NCBI GenBank assembly: GCA_040768125.1
Contig: JAXGNG010000001.1
Location: 310,001-374,000, forward strand
Length of the DNA stretch: 64,000 nt
Reading direction: 5' to 3'
Source of the DNA: RBG-16-49-21 sp040768125
Lineage (GTDB): Bacteria > Spirochaetota > UBA4802 > UBA5550
Of the stretch, positions 33,718-42,010 are shown one piece after another; positions within the stretch are counted from its first letter, which is position 1, and each line of letters opens with the position of its first letter. Under the pieces are notes generated by a model. The model was given only the letters and a program-made list of their open reading frames with translations, ran no database searches and was not told where the DNA came from. The translations under genes and the position numbers were made by a program.

Positions 33718-34365
33718 CTAGGTCTTCGGGATCTTCGCGTAATCGGCGAGAAACCGCTCGATGCCGATATCGGTCAGGGGGTGGCGGATTATCTTCTGGT
33801 ACACCTCAAAGGGTATGGTGGCGATATCCGCGCCGATCATTGCCGCGTGCTTCACGTGCAGGGGATTGCGGATCGAGGCCACGATGATCTCGGTATCGAA
33901 GCCGTAGTTTCCGTAGATGATGGAGATCTCCTCGACGAGTTCCATCCCCTCGGCGCTCACGTCATCGAGCCGGCCGATGAAGGGAGAGATATAGGACGCG
34001 CCCGCCTTAGCGGCCATCAGGGCCTGGAGTGCGCTGAAGCAGAGGGTCACGTTGGTCCGTATCCCCTCCCCGGCAAGGGTCTTCACGGCCCGGAGGCCCT
34101 CCTCGATGAGGGGGATCTTGATATTGACGTTTGCGCCTATCTTGGCAAGGTCACGCGCCTCCTTCAGCATCCCCTCGTAATCGGTGGCGATCACCTCGGC
34201 GGAAACGGGGCCGTCGACTTCCTTCGCGACCTCGGTGAGGACCTCGCGGTAGGGCCTCCCGGTTTTGGCCACCAGGCTGGGGTTCGTCGTGACGCCGTCC
34301 AGAATCCCCGCCTCCTTGGCCCGGCGGATCTCGCCGATGTCAGCGGTGTCGATGAAGAATTTCAT
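33718..34365 (-). CDS. tal: Transaldolase, small (TalC/FSA-like) type
   Basis: The product has 215 residues, the short single-domain class. FIDTADIGEIRRAKEAGILDGVTTNPSLVAK opens the protein, the Schiff-base lysine lies in NVNIKIPLIEEG, and TLCFSALQALMAAKAGASYISPFIGRLDD is typical. It interconverts sedoheptulose-7-phosphate and glyceraldehyde-3-phosphate with erythrose-4-phosphate and fructose-6-phosphate, or cleaves fructose-6-phosphate in the FSA variants. It is a cytoplasmic decamer in known cases. Confidence 0.93.
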   Translation of the reverse strand: MKFFIDTADIGEIRRAKEAGILDGVTTNPSLVAKTGRPYREVLTEVAKEVDGPVSAEVIATDYEGMLKEARDLAKIGANVNIKIPLIEEGLRAVKTLAGEGIRTNVTLCFSALQALMAAKAGASYISPFIGRLDDVSAEGMELVEEISIIYGNYGFDTEIIVASIRNPLHVKHAAMIGADIATIPFEVYQKIIRHPLTDIGIERFLADYAKIPKT

Positions 34366-34459
34366 TGCGGAACCTCGCTCAAGTTGAATGGTGGGACACG
34401 ATGCAACGGCGTCGCCGTCGTGTCAAACAGATTACCGGGACACACCGGCGAGGCCCTCG

Positions 34460-35542
34460 CTAATCGCGCATGCCGATACGGATATCGCTTCGCATCAGGT
34501 CGATGAAGCCGTAATCGCCCGTGATTTCGATGTCGGTACCCAGCTGCTTGGAGAAACTGCGGATAAGGGCGAGGCATTCCCCGGCCTCCTTTCCCGTCAG
34601 GATGTAGGGCTGGAAGCGGCTCACGCGGTTTCGCCCCGCGATCGGTATCACCTTGATGTGTTCCAGGCGGTTCCCCGCGTAGTTGAATACCACGCCGATA
34701 TTGTCCCGCTCAACGGGGTTGATGAATCCGTTGATGAAATTCCCCAGTGAATAGATGATCGGTTTCCCCTTGTAGATCTCGATGCCCTGGGGCCAGTGGG
34801 GGTGGTGGCCGATGATGGCGTCGGCGCCGGCGTCGATGATCTGGCGCGCCTGGAATACCTGGTATGCCTGGGGCACGTGGGTCTGCTCGATTCCCCAGTG
34901 GAGGGACACGAAGACGATGGTGTCCGGGGTTTTATAGGAGGCGATGTCTTCCCTGATGATGTCGATATCGATGGGCGCGATGCCGGGACGATTCTTCCCG
35001 GCGTAGAATTCCCGGGGGGGACGCCCGCAGTAGGCCAGGATGTACATTACCGCGCCGCCGCGTGTGATGCGGGCCGGCCTGCGCGCGTCGGCGAGGTTCA
35101 GCCCTCCTCCGGCGTAGCGGATGTTGTTCTGATCGAGAAAGTCGAGGGTGTCCTCCATGCCAATTACGCCGTAGTCCATCAGGTGGTTGTTGGCAACGGA
35201 GACCACATCGAGCTTGAGGTCCTTGATGCAGAGGGCCAGGTCGGGGGAAAGGCGGAAGTTGTACGCCTTGCTGACGAAAACCTGGCCCCGTTCAGTGACG
35301 GGAGTCTCCATGTTCCCGAACACGAAGTCGTATTTGAAAAGATCGTCCCGGATTTTCGCGAAGGGGAATTCGACCCCGTGGACCTGCAGTTGGGTCTTGA
35401 TCTCGTTCACCGGTAGTATGTCGCCGATGAAGAGAAATGAAAAGCGCGCGGGTTTCCTTCCCGTCGATGCCTGGAATGAAAAGAGGAGGAACACGACGAG
35501 GAGGGCCGCACGAGACACGGTTATGCGCTGAAGACGGCTCAT
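34460..35542 (-). CDS. CapA-type metallophosphatase family protein
   Basis: The product has 360 residues with an N-terminal signal or anchor (about 8-26). It has the calcineurin-like metal-binding motifs of the CapA/PgsA group: FIGDILPVN, FGNMETPV, SVANNHLMDYG, VSLHWGIE, and GHHPHWPQGIE. CapA proteins are needed for poly-gamma-glutamate or related capsule export, but many relatives lie outside such loci. No CapB/CapC ligase or transporter is present here, so the exact role is open. The M23 peptidase gene lies 60 bases upstream on the same strand. Confidence 0.88.
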   Translation of the reverse strand: MSRLQRITVSRAALLVVFLLFSFQASTGRKPARFSFLFIGDILPVNEIKTQLQVHGVEFPFAKIRDDLFKYDFVFGNMETPVTERGQVFVSKAYNFRLSPDLALCIKDLKLDVVSVANNHLMDYGVIGMEDTLDFLDQNNIRYAGGGLNLADARRPARITRGGAVMYILAYCGRPPREFYAGKNRPGIAPIDIDIIREDIASYKTPDTIVFVSLHWGIEQTHVPQAYQVFQARQIIDAGADAIIGHHPHWPQGIEIYKGKPIIYSLGNFINGFINPVERDNIGVVFNYAGNRLEHIKVIPIAGRNRVSRFQPYILTGKEAGECLALIRSFSKQLGTDIEITGDYGFIDLMRSDIRIGMRD

Positions 35543-35602
35543 GACGATAGTGTACTGATGGGGCGCCGGGGTGTCAATAGAAAATACCTGGCCCGGGCGC
35601 GC

Positions 35603-36739
35603 TTACCAGGAGGAGAAAAATATCCACTTGAGATAGCGGCGGATATCCTTCATGTCCATTCCGTAGCCGAGGTAGGTGCCGTCCACCCATATTTCGAAGT
35701 GAAGGTGGATGCCGTATCTCTTGCCCTCGGCCTCTCCCGCCAGGCCCGAGTTGCCCGCGTACCCGATTCGGGCTCCCTTGGAGATCCGCGCTCCCTTTTT
35801 CACGAAGGGCCTGATACGCGAGAGGTGGTTGTAGGTGGACACCACGCCGTTGCCGTGGTCGATCCAGACCTCGCGGCCGCCGAAGGAGTGGCGCATGAAG
35901 GTGCTCTTGTTCTCGCGGTGATGGGCGGCGATGCGGTTCCACTCGCCGATGTCCGGGGCCCGGTAATCATGGTCCGCGCGGATCACCACTCCGCTGTCCA
36001 TGGCGAACACCGGGGTCTTCTCCGTGACGGGAAGGGGGTCGTAGGAGCCCTCCCGGTGGTAGCGGTGAATGTCGATGCCGGCGTGGCGCCCCCCGCGGTA
36101 GGTGCGGGGCGCGTTGGGGTAGCCGTGGTCGCTCTCTGGGAGAAAGCCGTTCCGTATGGGAAGGTGGAGCCCTTTCAGCCGCTCGTCGAAGAAGGTGACC
36201 CTGGCGCGCCCCACGTAGGCCTCGATCTCCGCGATGGCGGCATGCCCGTCGATCACCGCGTCCGGGGGAAAGTAGAGCCGAAAAACGCTGGCGTCCACGC
36301 CACCCAGGTCGATCTCGATGCGGTCAAGCCACCTCTTTCCGAAAACCCCTCCGCGGTAGGCCGGCACCGTGACGTGATCGAACCACTTGTTGTCGTATTG
36401 GAACTGCAGGATAAAGTAGCGAATCGCCCGGTAGTTGTTCTTCCTGCCGGGGCGCACGACGATCGAGGTGATGAGCCGTTTCGACCCGAAGTCCACGGAT
36501 ATCCAGTGGGGCCCGGTCCCGGCGGCGGAGATCCACGAGCTCTCCTCGTCCTGGTCCATCGCCTTGAGGGAGCGATGGTTTTCGCTCTGGGCCGAATCGG
36601 CGCGGATGTAGACCTTGCGTGCCGTGTTGTGGCCGGTGACGAGGTAGTCCTCGTCCCCGGCCCTCTCGCGGGACGCGGCCCCGGGGAGGATGACGATGAC
36701 CGCGGCGGCAAGGAGCCACAGGAGACACCGCCGCGTCAC
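35603..36739 (-). CDS. Exported M23 metallopeptidase with discoidin-like N-terminal domain
   Basis: From GTG 36739 the product has 378 residues with a signal peptide (CLLWLLAAAVIVILPGAAS). Residues about 25-165 look like an F5/8-type (discoidin) carbohydrate-binding domain (WISVDFGSKRLITSIVVRPG). The rest is a LytM/M23 peptidase with zinc ligands in RHAGIDIH and HLHFEIWVDG intact, so it probably cuts peptidoglycan cross-bridges in the periplasm. No convincing ribosome site is visible, and the start lies only 11 bases after a strong terminator for the ompA-like gene. Confidence 0.85.
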   Translation of the reverse strand: MTRRCLLWLLAAAVIVILPGAASRERAGDEDYLVTGHNTARKVYIRADSAQSENHRSLKAMDQDEESSWISAAGTGPHWISVDFGSKRLITSIVVRPGRKNNYRAIRYFILQFQYDNKWFDHVTVPAYRGGVFGKRWLDRIEIDLGGVDASVFRLYFPPDAVIDGHAAIAEIEAYVGRARVTFFDERLKGLHLPIRNGFLPESDHGYPNAPRTYRGGRHAGIDIHRYHREGSYDPLPVTEKTPVFAMDSGVVIRADHDYRAPDIGEWNRIAAHHRENKSTFMRHSFGGREVWIDHGNGVVSTYNHLSRIRPFVKKGARISKGARIGYAGNSGLAGEAEGKRYGIHLHFEIWVDGTYLGYGMDMKDIRRYLKWIFFSSW

Positions 36740-36749
36740 CGGGCGGCAT

Positions 36750-36783
36750 AAAAAAGCACCGCGGCCTCGATCGGCCGCGGTGC
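36750..36783 (-). terminator. Intrinsic terminator of the OmpA-like gene
   Basis: Two 11-base arms (36756-36766 and 36773-36783, GCACCGCGGCC type) pair perfectly around six bases and are followed on the minus strand by six T residues (36750-36755). Confidence 0.9.
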
Positions 36784-36807
36784 CGGGTTTCGTATCAACG
36801 CGAAGGG

Positions 36808-37299
36808 TCACTTGGGAACGATCTGGAACGTGACGCGGCGCTGACGCGCGCTGGTGGCGGCGACACCCGGGATCAGCTCGGAGGAGCCGACGCCGCGGTA
36901 GGTCAACGAGGAGGACTTGATACCCTGACCGCCGAGGGCGTTGTACACCGCCTTGGCGCGGTCCGAGGATATCCTGATGTTGCCCGGCTTGTTCCCCTCG
37001 GGGGACTCGGGGCCGCTGGCGTCCGCATGGCCGCGGACCTCGAGGGCGTATCCGCTCGGCACCTTGGTGAGAATGTTCTTGACGATGGGAGCCGCGACCC
37101 TGGCCCACTGGGTCCACTGCTGCTGGGGCATCACCGAGCTCTTGTAGGCGAAACCGCCTATCGGGTACTTGGCAAGCTGGCTGTTGGAAGCCTTGACGAA
37201 CGCGGCAGCCGGCCCGGTGGCGTCAACAGACGCGCCTGAGCAGGAGATGACGAAGAACGCCGCAACGACGACGCTGAGTACAGAAAGAGTACGAATCAT
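36808..37299 (-). CDS. OmpA-domain lipoprotein
   Basis: The product has 163 residues. A lipoprotein signal ends in FFVISC with the lipidated Cys at about residue 20. The C-terminal OmpA/MotB domain has the peptidoglycan-binding pattern (LEVRGHADASG, ISSDRAKAVYNAL, YRGVGSSELIPG, RQRRVTFQI). It should tie the membrane to peptidoglycan like Pal. GGAGG lies seven bases before the ATG. It is monocistronic, ending in a strong terminator, and divergent from the fumarase genes. Confidence 0.9.
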   Translation of the reverse strand: MIRTLSVLSVVVAAFFVISCSGASVDATGPAAAFVKASNSQLAKYPIGGFAYKSSVMPQQQWTQWARVAAPIVKNILTKVPSGYALEVRGHADASGPESPEGNKPGNIRISSDRAKAVYNALGGQGIKSSSLTYRGVGSSELIPGVAATSARQRRVTFQIVPK

Positions 37300-37398
37300 G
37301 GTAAACCTCCGTTTGTGATATATTTAAAACAGGAACGCATGGGATTGATTTTGTCAAACAGAAAAAAAAAATTCCCATGCCTTCGTCCGGTACACACC

Positions 37399-37417
37399 GT
37401 GAAACGCAATGTTTCAC
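37399..37417. repeat. 19-bp palindrome between ompA-like and fumarase genes
   Basis: GTGAAAC (37399-37405) and GTTTCAC (37411-37417) form perfect 7-bp arms around GCAAT. It is centred about 110 bases from both divergent starts, suggesting a shared operator. Confidence 0.5.
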
Positions 37418-37453
37418 AGATATTCAAGGATCACTTTCAATATAATTAAATAT

Positions 37454-37490
37454 TTGACACGCGTCATCAAAAAAACAAGATTATCTTGTT
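37454..37490 (+). promoter_or_regulatory. Fumarase promoter with 17-bp palindrome over the -10 region
   Basis: TTGACA (37454-37459) is followed after 19 bases by GATTAT (37479-37484). The palindrome AACAAGA-TTA-TCTTGTT (37474-37490) covers the -10 area and ends 24 bases before the start codon, so a bound dimer would repress. The spacing is longer than ideal. Confidence 0.5.
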
Positions 37491-37514
37491 GGATTGGTTC
37501 CCTTCGGAAAAGCG

Positions 37515-38360
37515 ATGGCAAGGAAAGTGATATCATCGGAGCGAGTATCGGAAACGGTCGCGGAGCTGGTACGCAGGGCGAGCTTCACGCTTCCCGACGG
37601 CGTGGATGAGCTCATCGGGGAGATGCTGAAGCGAGAGGTTTCCGGGGCGGGTCGGGCCGCCCTCTCGGTCCTGGCGGAGAACAGCGCGATCGCGGAGCGT
37701 GAGCGGCTTCCCCTATGCCAGGACTGCGGCGTCGCCGTCGTGTTCATGGAGATCGGCGACGGGGTGACCATCGAGGGCAGCCCCGTTGACGCGGTCAACC
37801 GCGGCGTGGAGGAGGCGTACCGCGCGCACAATCTGAGGAAGTCCCTGGTGGACGACCCCTTCCGGCGCCACAACACCGGGACCAACACGCCGGCGATGAT
37901 CCACGCGGAATTCGTCCCGGGGGACCGCCTGGGGATCACGGTGTATCTCAAGGGCGGGGGCTCCGAGAACCGGTCGGCCCTTAGGATGTTCAGGCCCACG
38001 GACCCGCCGGAGGACGTGATCGAGTACATCGCGGAGACCGTGATCGCCGCGGGGCCTGACCCCTGCCCGCCCCTCTTCCTGGGCGTGGGTATCGGCGGCA
38101 CCGCCGATGTCGCCATGGTCAACGCCAAGAAGGCGGTGCTCCGCGGCGTGGGAACCCGGCACCCCGATCCCTTCTACGCGGACCTGGAAATGAGGATACA
38201 CGCGCGTCTCAACAACACGGGAGTGGGCCCCCTGGGCTTTGGGGGGAGCGGCACCGTGGCGGAGGTCTACATCGCCGCGGCGCCGACCCATATCGCCACG
38301 CTCCCCGTGGCCCTCAACCTGAACTGCCATTCACTGCGCTACGCGGGGGCGGAGCTGTGA
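37515..38360 (+). CDS. Fumarate hydratase class I, alpha subunit
   Basis: The product has 281 residues from ATG 37515. It matches the N-terminal half of class I fumarases: PLCQDCG (iron-sulphur cysteines), PVDAVNRGVEEAY, RRHNTGTNTPAMIH, LGVGIGGTADVAMVNAKKA and NNTGVGPLGFGG. Two-subunit class I fumarases carry an oxygen-sensitive [4Fe-4S] cluster and convert fumarate to malate. The same fold serves tartrate dehydratase, which cannot be excluded. The stop overlaps the beta-subunit start by four bases (GTGA). Confidence 0.9.
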   Translation: MARKVISSERVSETVAELVRRASFTLPDGVDELIGEMLKREVSGAGRAALSVLAENSAIAERERLPLCQDCGVAVVFMEIGDGVTIEGSPVDAVNRGVEEAYRAHNLRKSLVDDPFRRHNTGTNTPAMIHAEFVPGDRLGITVYLKGGGSENRSALRMFRPTDPPEDVIEYIAETVIAAGPDPCPPLFLGVGIGGTADVAMVNAKKAVLRGVGTRHPDPFYADLEMRIHARLNNTGVGPLGFGGSGTVAEVYIAAAPTHIATLPVALNLNCHSLRYAGAEL

Positions 38361-38908
38361 CCGGGGAGTGGAGAAACATCGAAACGCCCCTTACCGAGGA
38401 GATCGTCGACTCCCTCGCCGCCGGGGACCACGTGCTCATGTCGGGGACCCTCTACACGGCCCGGGACCAGGCCCACCGGAGGATCGCCGAGATGACGGCG
38501 CGGGGGGAGGCGCTCCCCTTCGACCTCGCGGGGCAGGTGATCTATTACACGGGACCGAGCCCCGCGCCCCCGGGAAGGCCCATTGGGTCTGCGGGGCCCA
38601 CCACCTCCTCGCGCATGGACCCCTTCACGGACGTGATGCTGCAGCTCGGGATACGGGGCATGATCGGCAAGGGGAGGCGGGTGCGCTACGTCCGCGAGAT
38701 ACTCTCCTGGTACCGCGCCGTCTACTTCGCCACCTACGGAGGGGCCGGGGCGTACCTCGCCATGCGGATCAGGGAGGCGGAGGTGGCGGCCTTCGAGGAC
38801 CTTGGGCCCGAGGCGATGTACCGCCTCCGGGTCGAGGAATTTCCCCTCATCGTGGCCAGCGACGCCCACGGGGGTGACCTGTATGAACCTGACATGCAGC
38901 GGCCCTGA
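38357..38908 (+). CDS. Fumarate hydratase class I, beta subunit
   Basis: The product has 183 residues, start GTG 38357 overlapping the alpha stop. Features of the swivelling C-terminal half are present: GDHVLMSGTLYTARDQAHRRI, VIYYTGPSPAPPGRPIGSAGPTTSSRMD and GIRGMIGKGRR. The beta subunit completes the active site of the alpha subunit. Its last 26 bases overlap the NUDIX gene in another frame. Confidence 0.9.
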   Translation: MTGEWRNIETPLTEEIVDSLAAGDHVLMSGTLYTARDQAHRRIAEMTARGEALPFDLAGQVIYYTGPSPAPPGRPIGSAGPTTSSRMDPFTDVMLQLGIRGMIGKGRRVRYVREILSWYRAVYFATYGGAGAYLAMRIREAEVAAFEDLGPEAMYRLRVEEFPLIVASDAHGGDLYEPDMQRP

Positions 38909-39479
38909 AAAATTCAGGGCCTTCAAGGACGAGGTGAGGCGGCGCCTCGAGGCGCGGGACCACCGGGAGATTCCCGGGTCCGACCTGCGCCGCGCCGCGG
39001 TGATGATGCTCCTCATGGACCGGGAGGGGGAGCCCCACGTGCTCCTCACCCTCCGCACGGACCGCGTGACGAGCCACAAGGGGCAGGTGGCCTTCCCCGG
39101 CGGCGCCGTGGACCCGGGCGACGGGGGCCACCTGGAGGCGGCCCTCCGGGAAACCGAGGAGGAGGTGGGGATTCCCCCGGACCTGGTGGAGTACATCGGC
39201 CGCTTCGACGACTACATCTCCATCGCGGGATTCCACGTGTTCTGCCACGTGGGCGCCGTGGAGTACCCCTTCCCCTGCAAAGTCAACGAGGACGAGATCG
39301 AGAGCTGCTTCACCGCCCCCCTCTCCCTTTTTTCCGAGGATCGGTGCGAGCGTATCGAGCTCTACAACTACCGGGGAGACGACTACCGGGTCTTCTTCTA
39401 CCGCCACGAGGGCTACGAGATCTGGGGCCTCACGGCGCGGATCCTCACGGATTTCCGCGCCAAGATATGCGGGGATTGA
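38883..39479 (+). CDS. NUDIX hydrolase, CoA-pyrophosphatase-like
   Basis: From ATG 38883 (GGGGGTG upstream) the product has 198 residues. The NUDIX box runs GGAVDPGDGGHLEAALRETEEEVGI with all catalytic glutamates. The preceding LLTLRTDRVTSHKGQVAFPGG is the extra motif that marks the CoA pyrophosphatase (NudL/YeaB) subgroup. It should split CoA into phosphopantetheine and 3',5'-ADP. It overlaps the fumarase beta gene by 26 bases. Confidence 0.9.
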   Translation: MNLTCSGPEKFRAFKDEVRRRLEARDHREIPGSDLRRAAVMMLLMDREGEPHVLLTLRTDRVTSHKGQVAFPGGAVDPGDGGHLEAALRETEEEVGIPPDLVEYIGRFDDYISIAGFHVFCHVGAVEYPFPCKVNEDEIESCFTAPLSLFSEDRCERIELYNYRGDDYRVFFYRHEGYEIWGLTARILTDFRAKICGD

Positions 39480-39519
39480 GGGGGCGGCGCGGCTGATCAC
39501 CACGCGACACGGAGCGCGG

Positions 39520-40515
39520 ATGAATTCCATGAAAAAAAAGATACTGCTGATACCCAACATGCCGAACTGGTCCCTGGACAAGATCGCCAGGAACCTCGTA
39601 AAGCACAACACCTCGGACCTGGCCTTCGAGATCGTTCATTTCGATGATTTTATCGGGGACTGGGAAAACCTCTATGAGGGCCATGACCTGCTTTTTCCCA
39701 TGACGAACCGGCTCTTCCACGCCATGCGGGGAAGGGACATCCCTTCCGACAAGTCAGTAACCCTTGTCACCTCCTTCGCCTCCTGGGACGGGGGGAAGAC
39801 CGTGCCGCCCGGCTTCAACGTTACCCCGCCCCGGGGCGAGATCAGGGCGCTCAAAAAGGCCCTTCTCGTCAGCACCTCCTGCCGGAAGCTCTGGTACATT
39901 TTCTCGAAACATCTTCCCGTGATCAACCTGACGCAGTCCTGCGATCTCGGGATGTTCTACCCGGCGGAGCGGAAACGCGCGAGCGACCATCTCGTCGTGG
40001 GATGGGCGGGGAGCGTGACGAACAACGAGAACCTGGACACGGACCTGCGGGGCATCGGCGGGATCATCAAGCCCGCCTGCGCGGCCGTGGATGGGGTCGA
40101 GTTCCTCGCCCAGTTCGCTGAAGCGGGCCTGGTCACGGACGACAACGAGATGCGGGACTACTACAATTCCCTGGACCTCTACCTCTGCGCGTCAAAGTCG
40201 GAGGGCACCCCCATGACGATGCTGGAGGCCGCGGCCTGCGGCGTCCCGGCCCTGACCACGGACGTGGGCATGGTCCCCGAGCTGATCGAGGAGGGGGTGA
40301 ACGGCGTCGTCGTGGAGCGCACCGCCGAGGCATTCGCCGAAAAGCTGGAATATTTCGTGAAGCACCGGGAGCTGCTGAAAGAGATGGGCAGGGCCGCCCG
40401 GGCGCGGATGGAGCGGGAGTTCTCCTGGGAGAGGCTCGTCGACCGGTGGACGGAATTCTTTTACATGGCCCTTGAGCTCCGTGACCTCAGAAAGGCGGGA
40501 TACGGGGGTATATGA
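39520..40515 (+). CDS. GT4-family glycosyltransferase, copy A
   Basis: The product has 331 residues (ATG 39529 would start three residues later). It has a GT-B fold: an opening strand KILLIPNMPNW, then VVGWAGS and the family 4 E-x7-E donor motif in SKSEGTPMTMLEAAACGVPALTTDVG. The donor and acceptor sugars are unknown, and it has no signal peptide, so it acts in the cytoplasm. The gene at 45885-46868 is a clear paralogue along its whole length. Both face, tail to tail, a lipoprotein gene of one family (here 40538-41893), which implies duplication of the pair. Confidence 0.88.
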   Translation: MNSMKKKILLIPNMPNWSLDKIARNLVKHNTSDLAFEIVHFDDFIGDWENLYEGHDLLFPMTNRLFHAMRGRDIPSDKSVTLVTSFASWDGGKTVPPGFNVTPPRGEIRALKKALLVSTSCRKLWYIFSKHLPVINLTQSCDLGMFYPAERKRASDHLVVGWAGSVTNNENLDTDLRGIGGIIKPACAAVDGVEFLAQFAEAGLVTDDNEMRDYYNSLDLYLCASKSEGTPMTMLEAAACGVPALTTDVGMVPELIEEGVNGVVVERTAEAFAEKLEYFVKHRELLKEMGRAARARMEREFSWERLVDRWTEFFYMALELRDLRKAGYGGI

Positions 40516-40537
40516 AGCCGCGGCCGCGCGGGACGCG

Positions 40538-41893
40538 TCATGAACTGTAAAAGAACCGGAAGTAGGCCTGGCCGTCCCCCGTGTCGGGGAAGGTCTTCCA
40601 GTTCGCGCCCGTCATCCCGGTCATCGAGACAAGCTTGTCGTAATAGCCCCCCTGGTATAAATCATCGATGATGATCAGCTCATCATTGCGTATGGCGACA
40701 AACCGGCGGGGCCCGTAAAAACGGCCCGTGGCCGTGTCGGGGAACTCGATGTTCTGCGAGCCGTAGGCCGCGACGAACTCCAGGCCCGTGGTGAGCTCGA
40801 TTATTTTGTACCCGTCAGCGCCCTCGGGGTTGGCGACGTACACGGACGAGCCCCGGACCATGATATCTTCAGGTCCGGTAGATCCAACAATAAATTCGGA
40901 CGAGGTGTAGGGCGACGATACTGACATGGCGTCGAAATCATAAGCGTAGACACCGGGTGCCTGCACACCATCCCTGCCCAGTATAAAAAGCTTCCCTCCG
41001 CCGCCAAGGGCGAGGCCTATGATGGTTGCGATCCCATGAGCAGTAGTAACGGGTCCTGTCAGGTTTGATCCGTCGGTGTTGCATCTGAATAACTCATTAT
41101 CCCTGGCGAAATATACCAGGTTCCGCGCCCGGTCAATGGCGATGGTGCCGAAACCAGTCTCATCATAGCTTACAATGGTTTCGAAGCTCATGCTGGTGAT
41201 GGAATCAAGGCGAATAATTTTCGGCTGAAAATTTGTTAGGGCTGACCACTCATTTACCGCTATATAGATTCTTCCCCGGGCGTCGAAATCAATATCCCAG
41301 GCCCTGAAGTTCAAGGGATATTCCATGTCAGCCCCCGCCCTGACGACATATCCCGCTCCGGTCATATCATCCATCTGGATTATTCTATAGTTTTCGAAAC
41401 CGCTCGCACCCGGATCGGGGAGGAGTATCTTCGTCTCGTTGAGCCCCATCACCACGGGAACGCTCACCGTGGCCCCGGCGGGGCAGTTCGCCGAGGCCGT
41501 GCCCCGGAAGGAGAGGGCGGCGCTCGGGTCCCCCGGCGCCACGTAGGCAGTCACATCGAAAATGCGGAGCGCGCCTGCCGGCACGCCCAGGGAGATCGTG
41601 GCGTAGGGCGCGAAGCTCTTCTCGATGAGTGCGATGTCGGGCCCCGTGACGCGGACCGTGATGCTCGAGAAGGCGGCCGGGGCCGTCTGGGCGATGGCGT
41701 CGGGCACCAGGAAGCGGCGTATCTTCTCGATGAGGCCCGCCTGCGCATCGGGGGTCTCAGGCGGCAGGTTCAGGTTGATTACCGCCTGGGCGTATCCGAA
41801 GGGGATACGGTGCTCCGAGTCGGAGCAGGAGAATGTAAGGATCATGCCCGCAAGGGCGATGGGGATGATGGCGAGGCGCAGTGCGCGTTTCAT
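40538..41893 (-). CDS. Beta-propeller-like surface lipoprotein, copy 1
   Basis: From ATG 41893 (GGAGGG upstream) the product has 451 residues. The lipoprotein signal ends in LTFSC (Cys23). Residues about 24-155 are a conserved N-terminal domain (SDSEHRIPFGYAQAVINLNLP, then ITVRVTGPD and GALRIFDVTAYVAPGD) nearly identical in copy 2. The remaining 290 residues look like a six-bladed NHL/SMP-30-type propeller (DARGRIYIAVNEW, IAIDRARNLVYFARDN). The end, GPRRFVAIRNDELIIIDD, is again shared by the family. It is probably anchored in the outer leaflet or periplasm; binding partner unknown. Confidence 0.75.
   Translation of the reverse strand: MKRALRLAIIPIALAGMILTFSCSDSEHRIPFGYAQAVINLNLPPETPDAQAGLIEKIRRFLVPDAIAQTAPAAFSSITVRVTGPDIALIEKSFAPYATISLGVPAGALRIFDVTAYVAPGDPSAALSFRGTASANCPAGATVSVPVVMGLNETKILLPDPGASGFENYRIIQMDDMTGAGYVVRAGADMEYPLNFRAWDIDFDARGRIYIAVNEWSALTNFQPKIIRLDSITSMSFETIVSYDETGFGTIAIDRARNLVYFARDNELFRCNTDGSNLTGPVTTAHGIATIIGLALGGGGKLFILGRDGVQAPGVYAYDFDAMSVSSPYTSSEFIVGSTGPEDIMVRGSSVYVANPEGADGYKIIELTTGLEFVAAYGSQNIEFPDTATGRFYGPRRFVAIRNDELIIIDDLYQGGYYDKLVSMTGMTGANWKTFPDTGDGQAYFRFFYSS
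41538..41692. repeat. 155-nt perfect repeat, copy in lipoprotein 1
   Basis: This block is identical base for base to 43875-44029 and encodes part of the shared N-terminal domain. A second identical stretch of 61 bases (41821-41881 and 44158-44218) covers the signal peptide. Confidence 0.9.
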
Positions 41894-41926
41894 GGCGGTC
41901 CCTCCGGGGGAATGGCTATTGTATGG

Positions 41927-41955
41927 AATGTAATGCGGTTTCCGGTGATTTACAA
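41927..41955 (-). promoter_or_regulatory. Promoter of lipoprotein copy 1
   Basis: On the minus strand an A-tract precedes TTGTAA (41950-41955), then 17 bases and TACATT (41927-41932). The same A-tract plus TTG-type box arrangement occurs before copies 2 and 3. Confidence 0.5.
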
Positions 41956-42010
41956 GCATTTTTTGGTGTGTTGGAGGTGACGTGTTGTGACGAGGGGTTT
42001 ACACGCATTG

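Noticed and set aside
33184..34506. 440-codon plus-strand open frame across the DUF4010 gene and transaldolase
   Set aside because: Composition (Arg, Gly, His, Asp) is that of a shadow frame in GC-rich DNA, and it overlaps two confidently identified genes.
35558..36751. 397-codon plus-strand frame over the M23 peptidase
   Set aside because: It is antisense to a peptidase with all zinc-site motifs, and rich in Val, Gly and His as expected for a reverse-strand shadow.
38368..38877. 169-codon frame inside the fumarase beta gene
   Set aside because: It is an out-of-frame shadow of a gene with diagnostic motifs; its sequence is a low-complexity Gly/Arg/His run.
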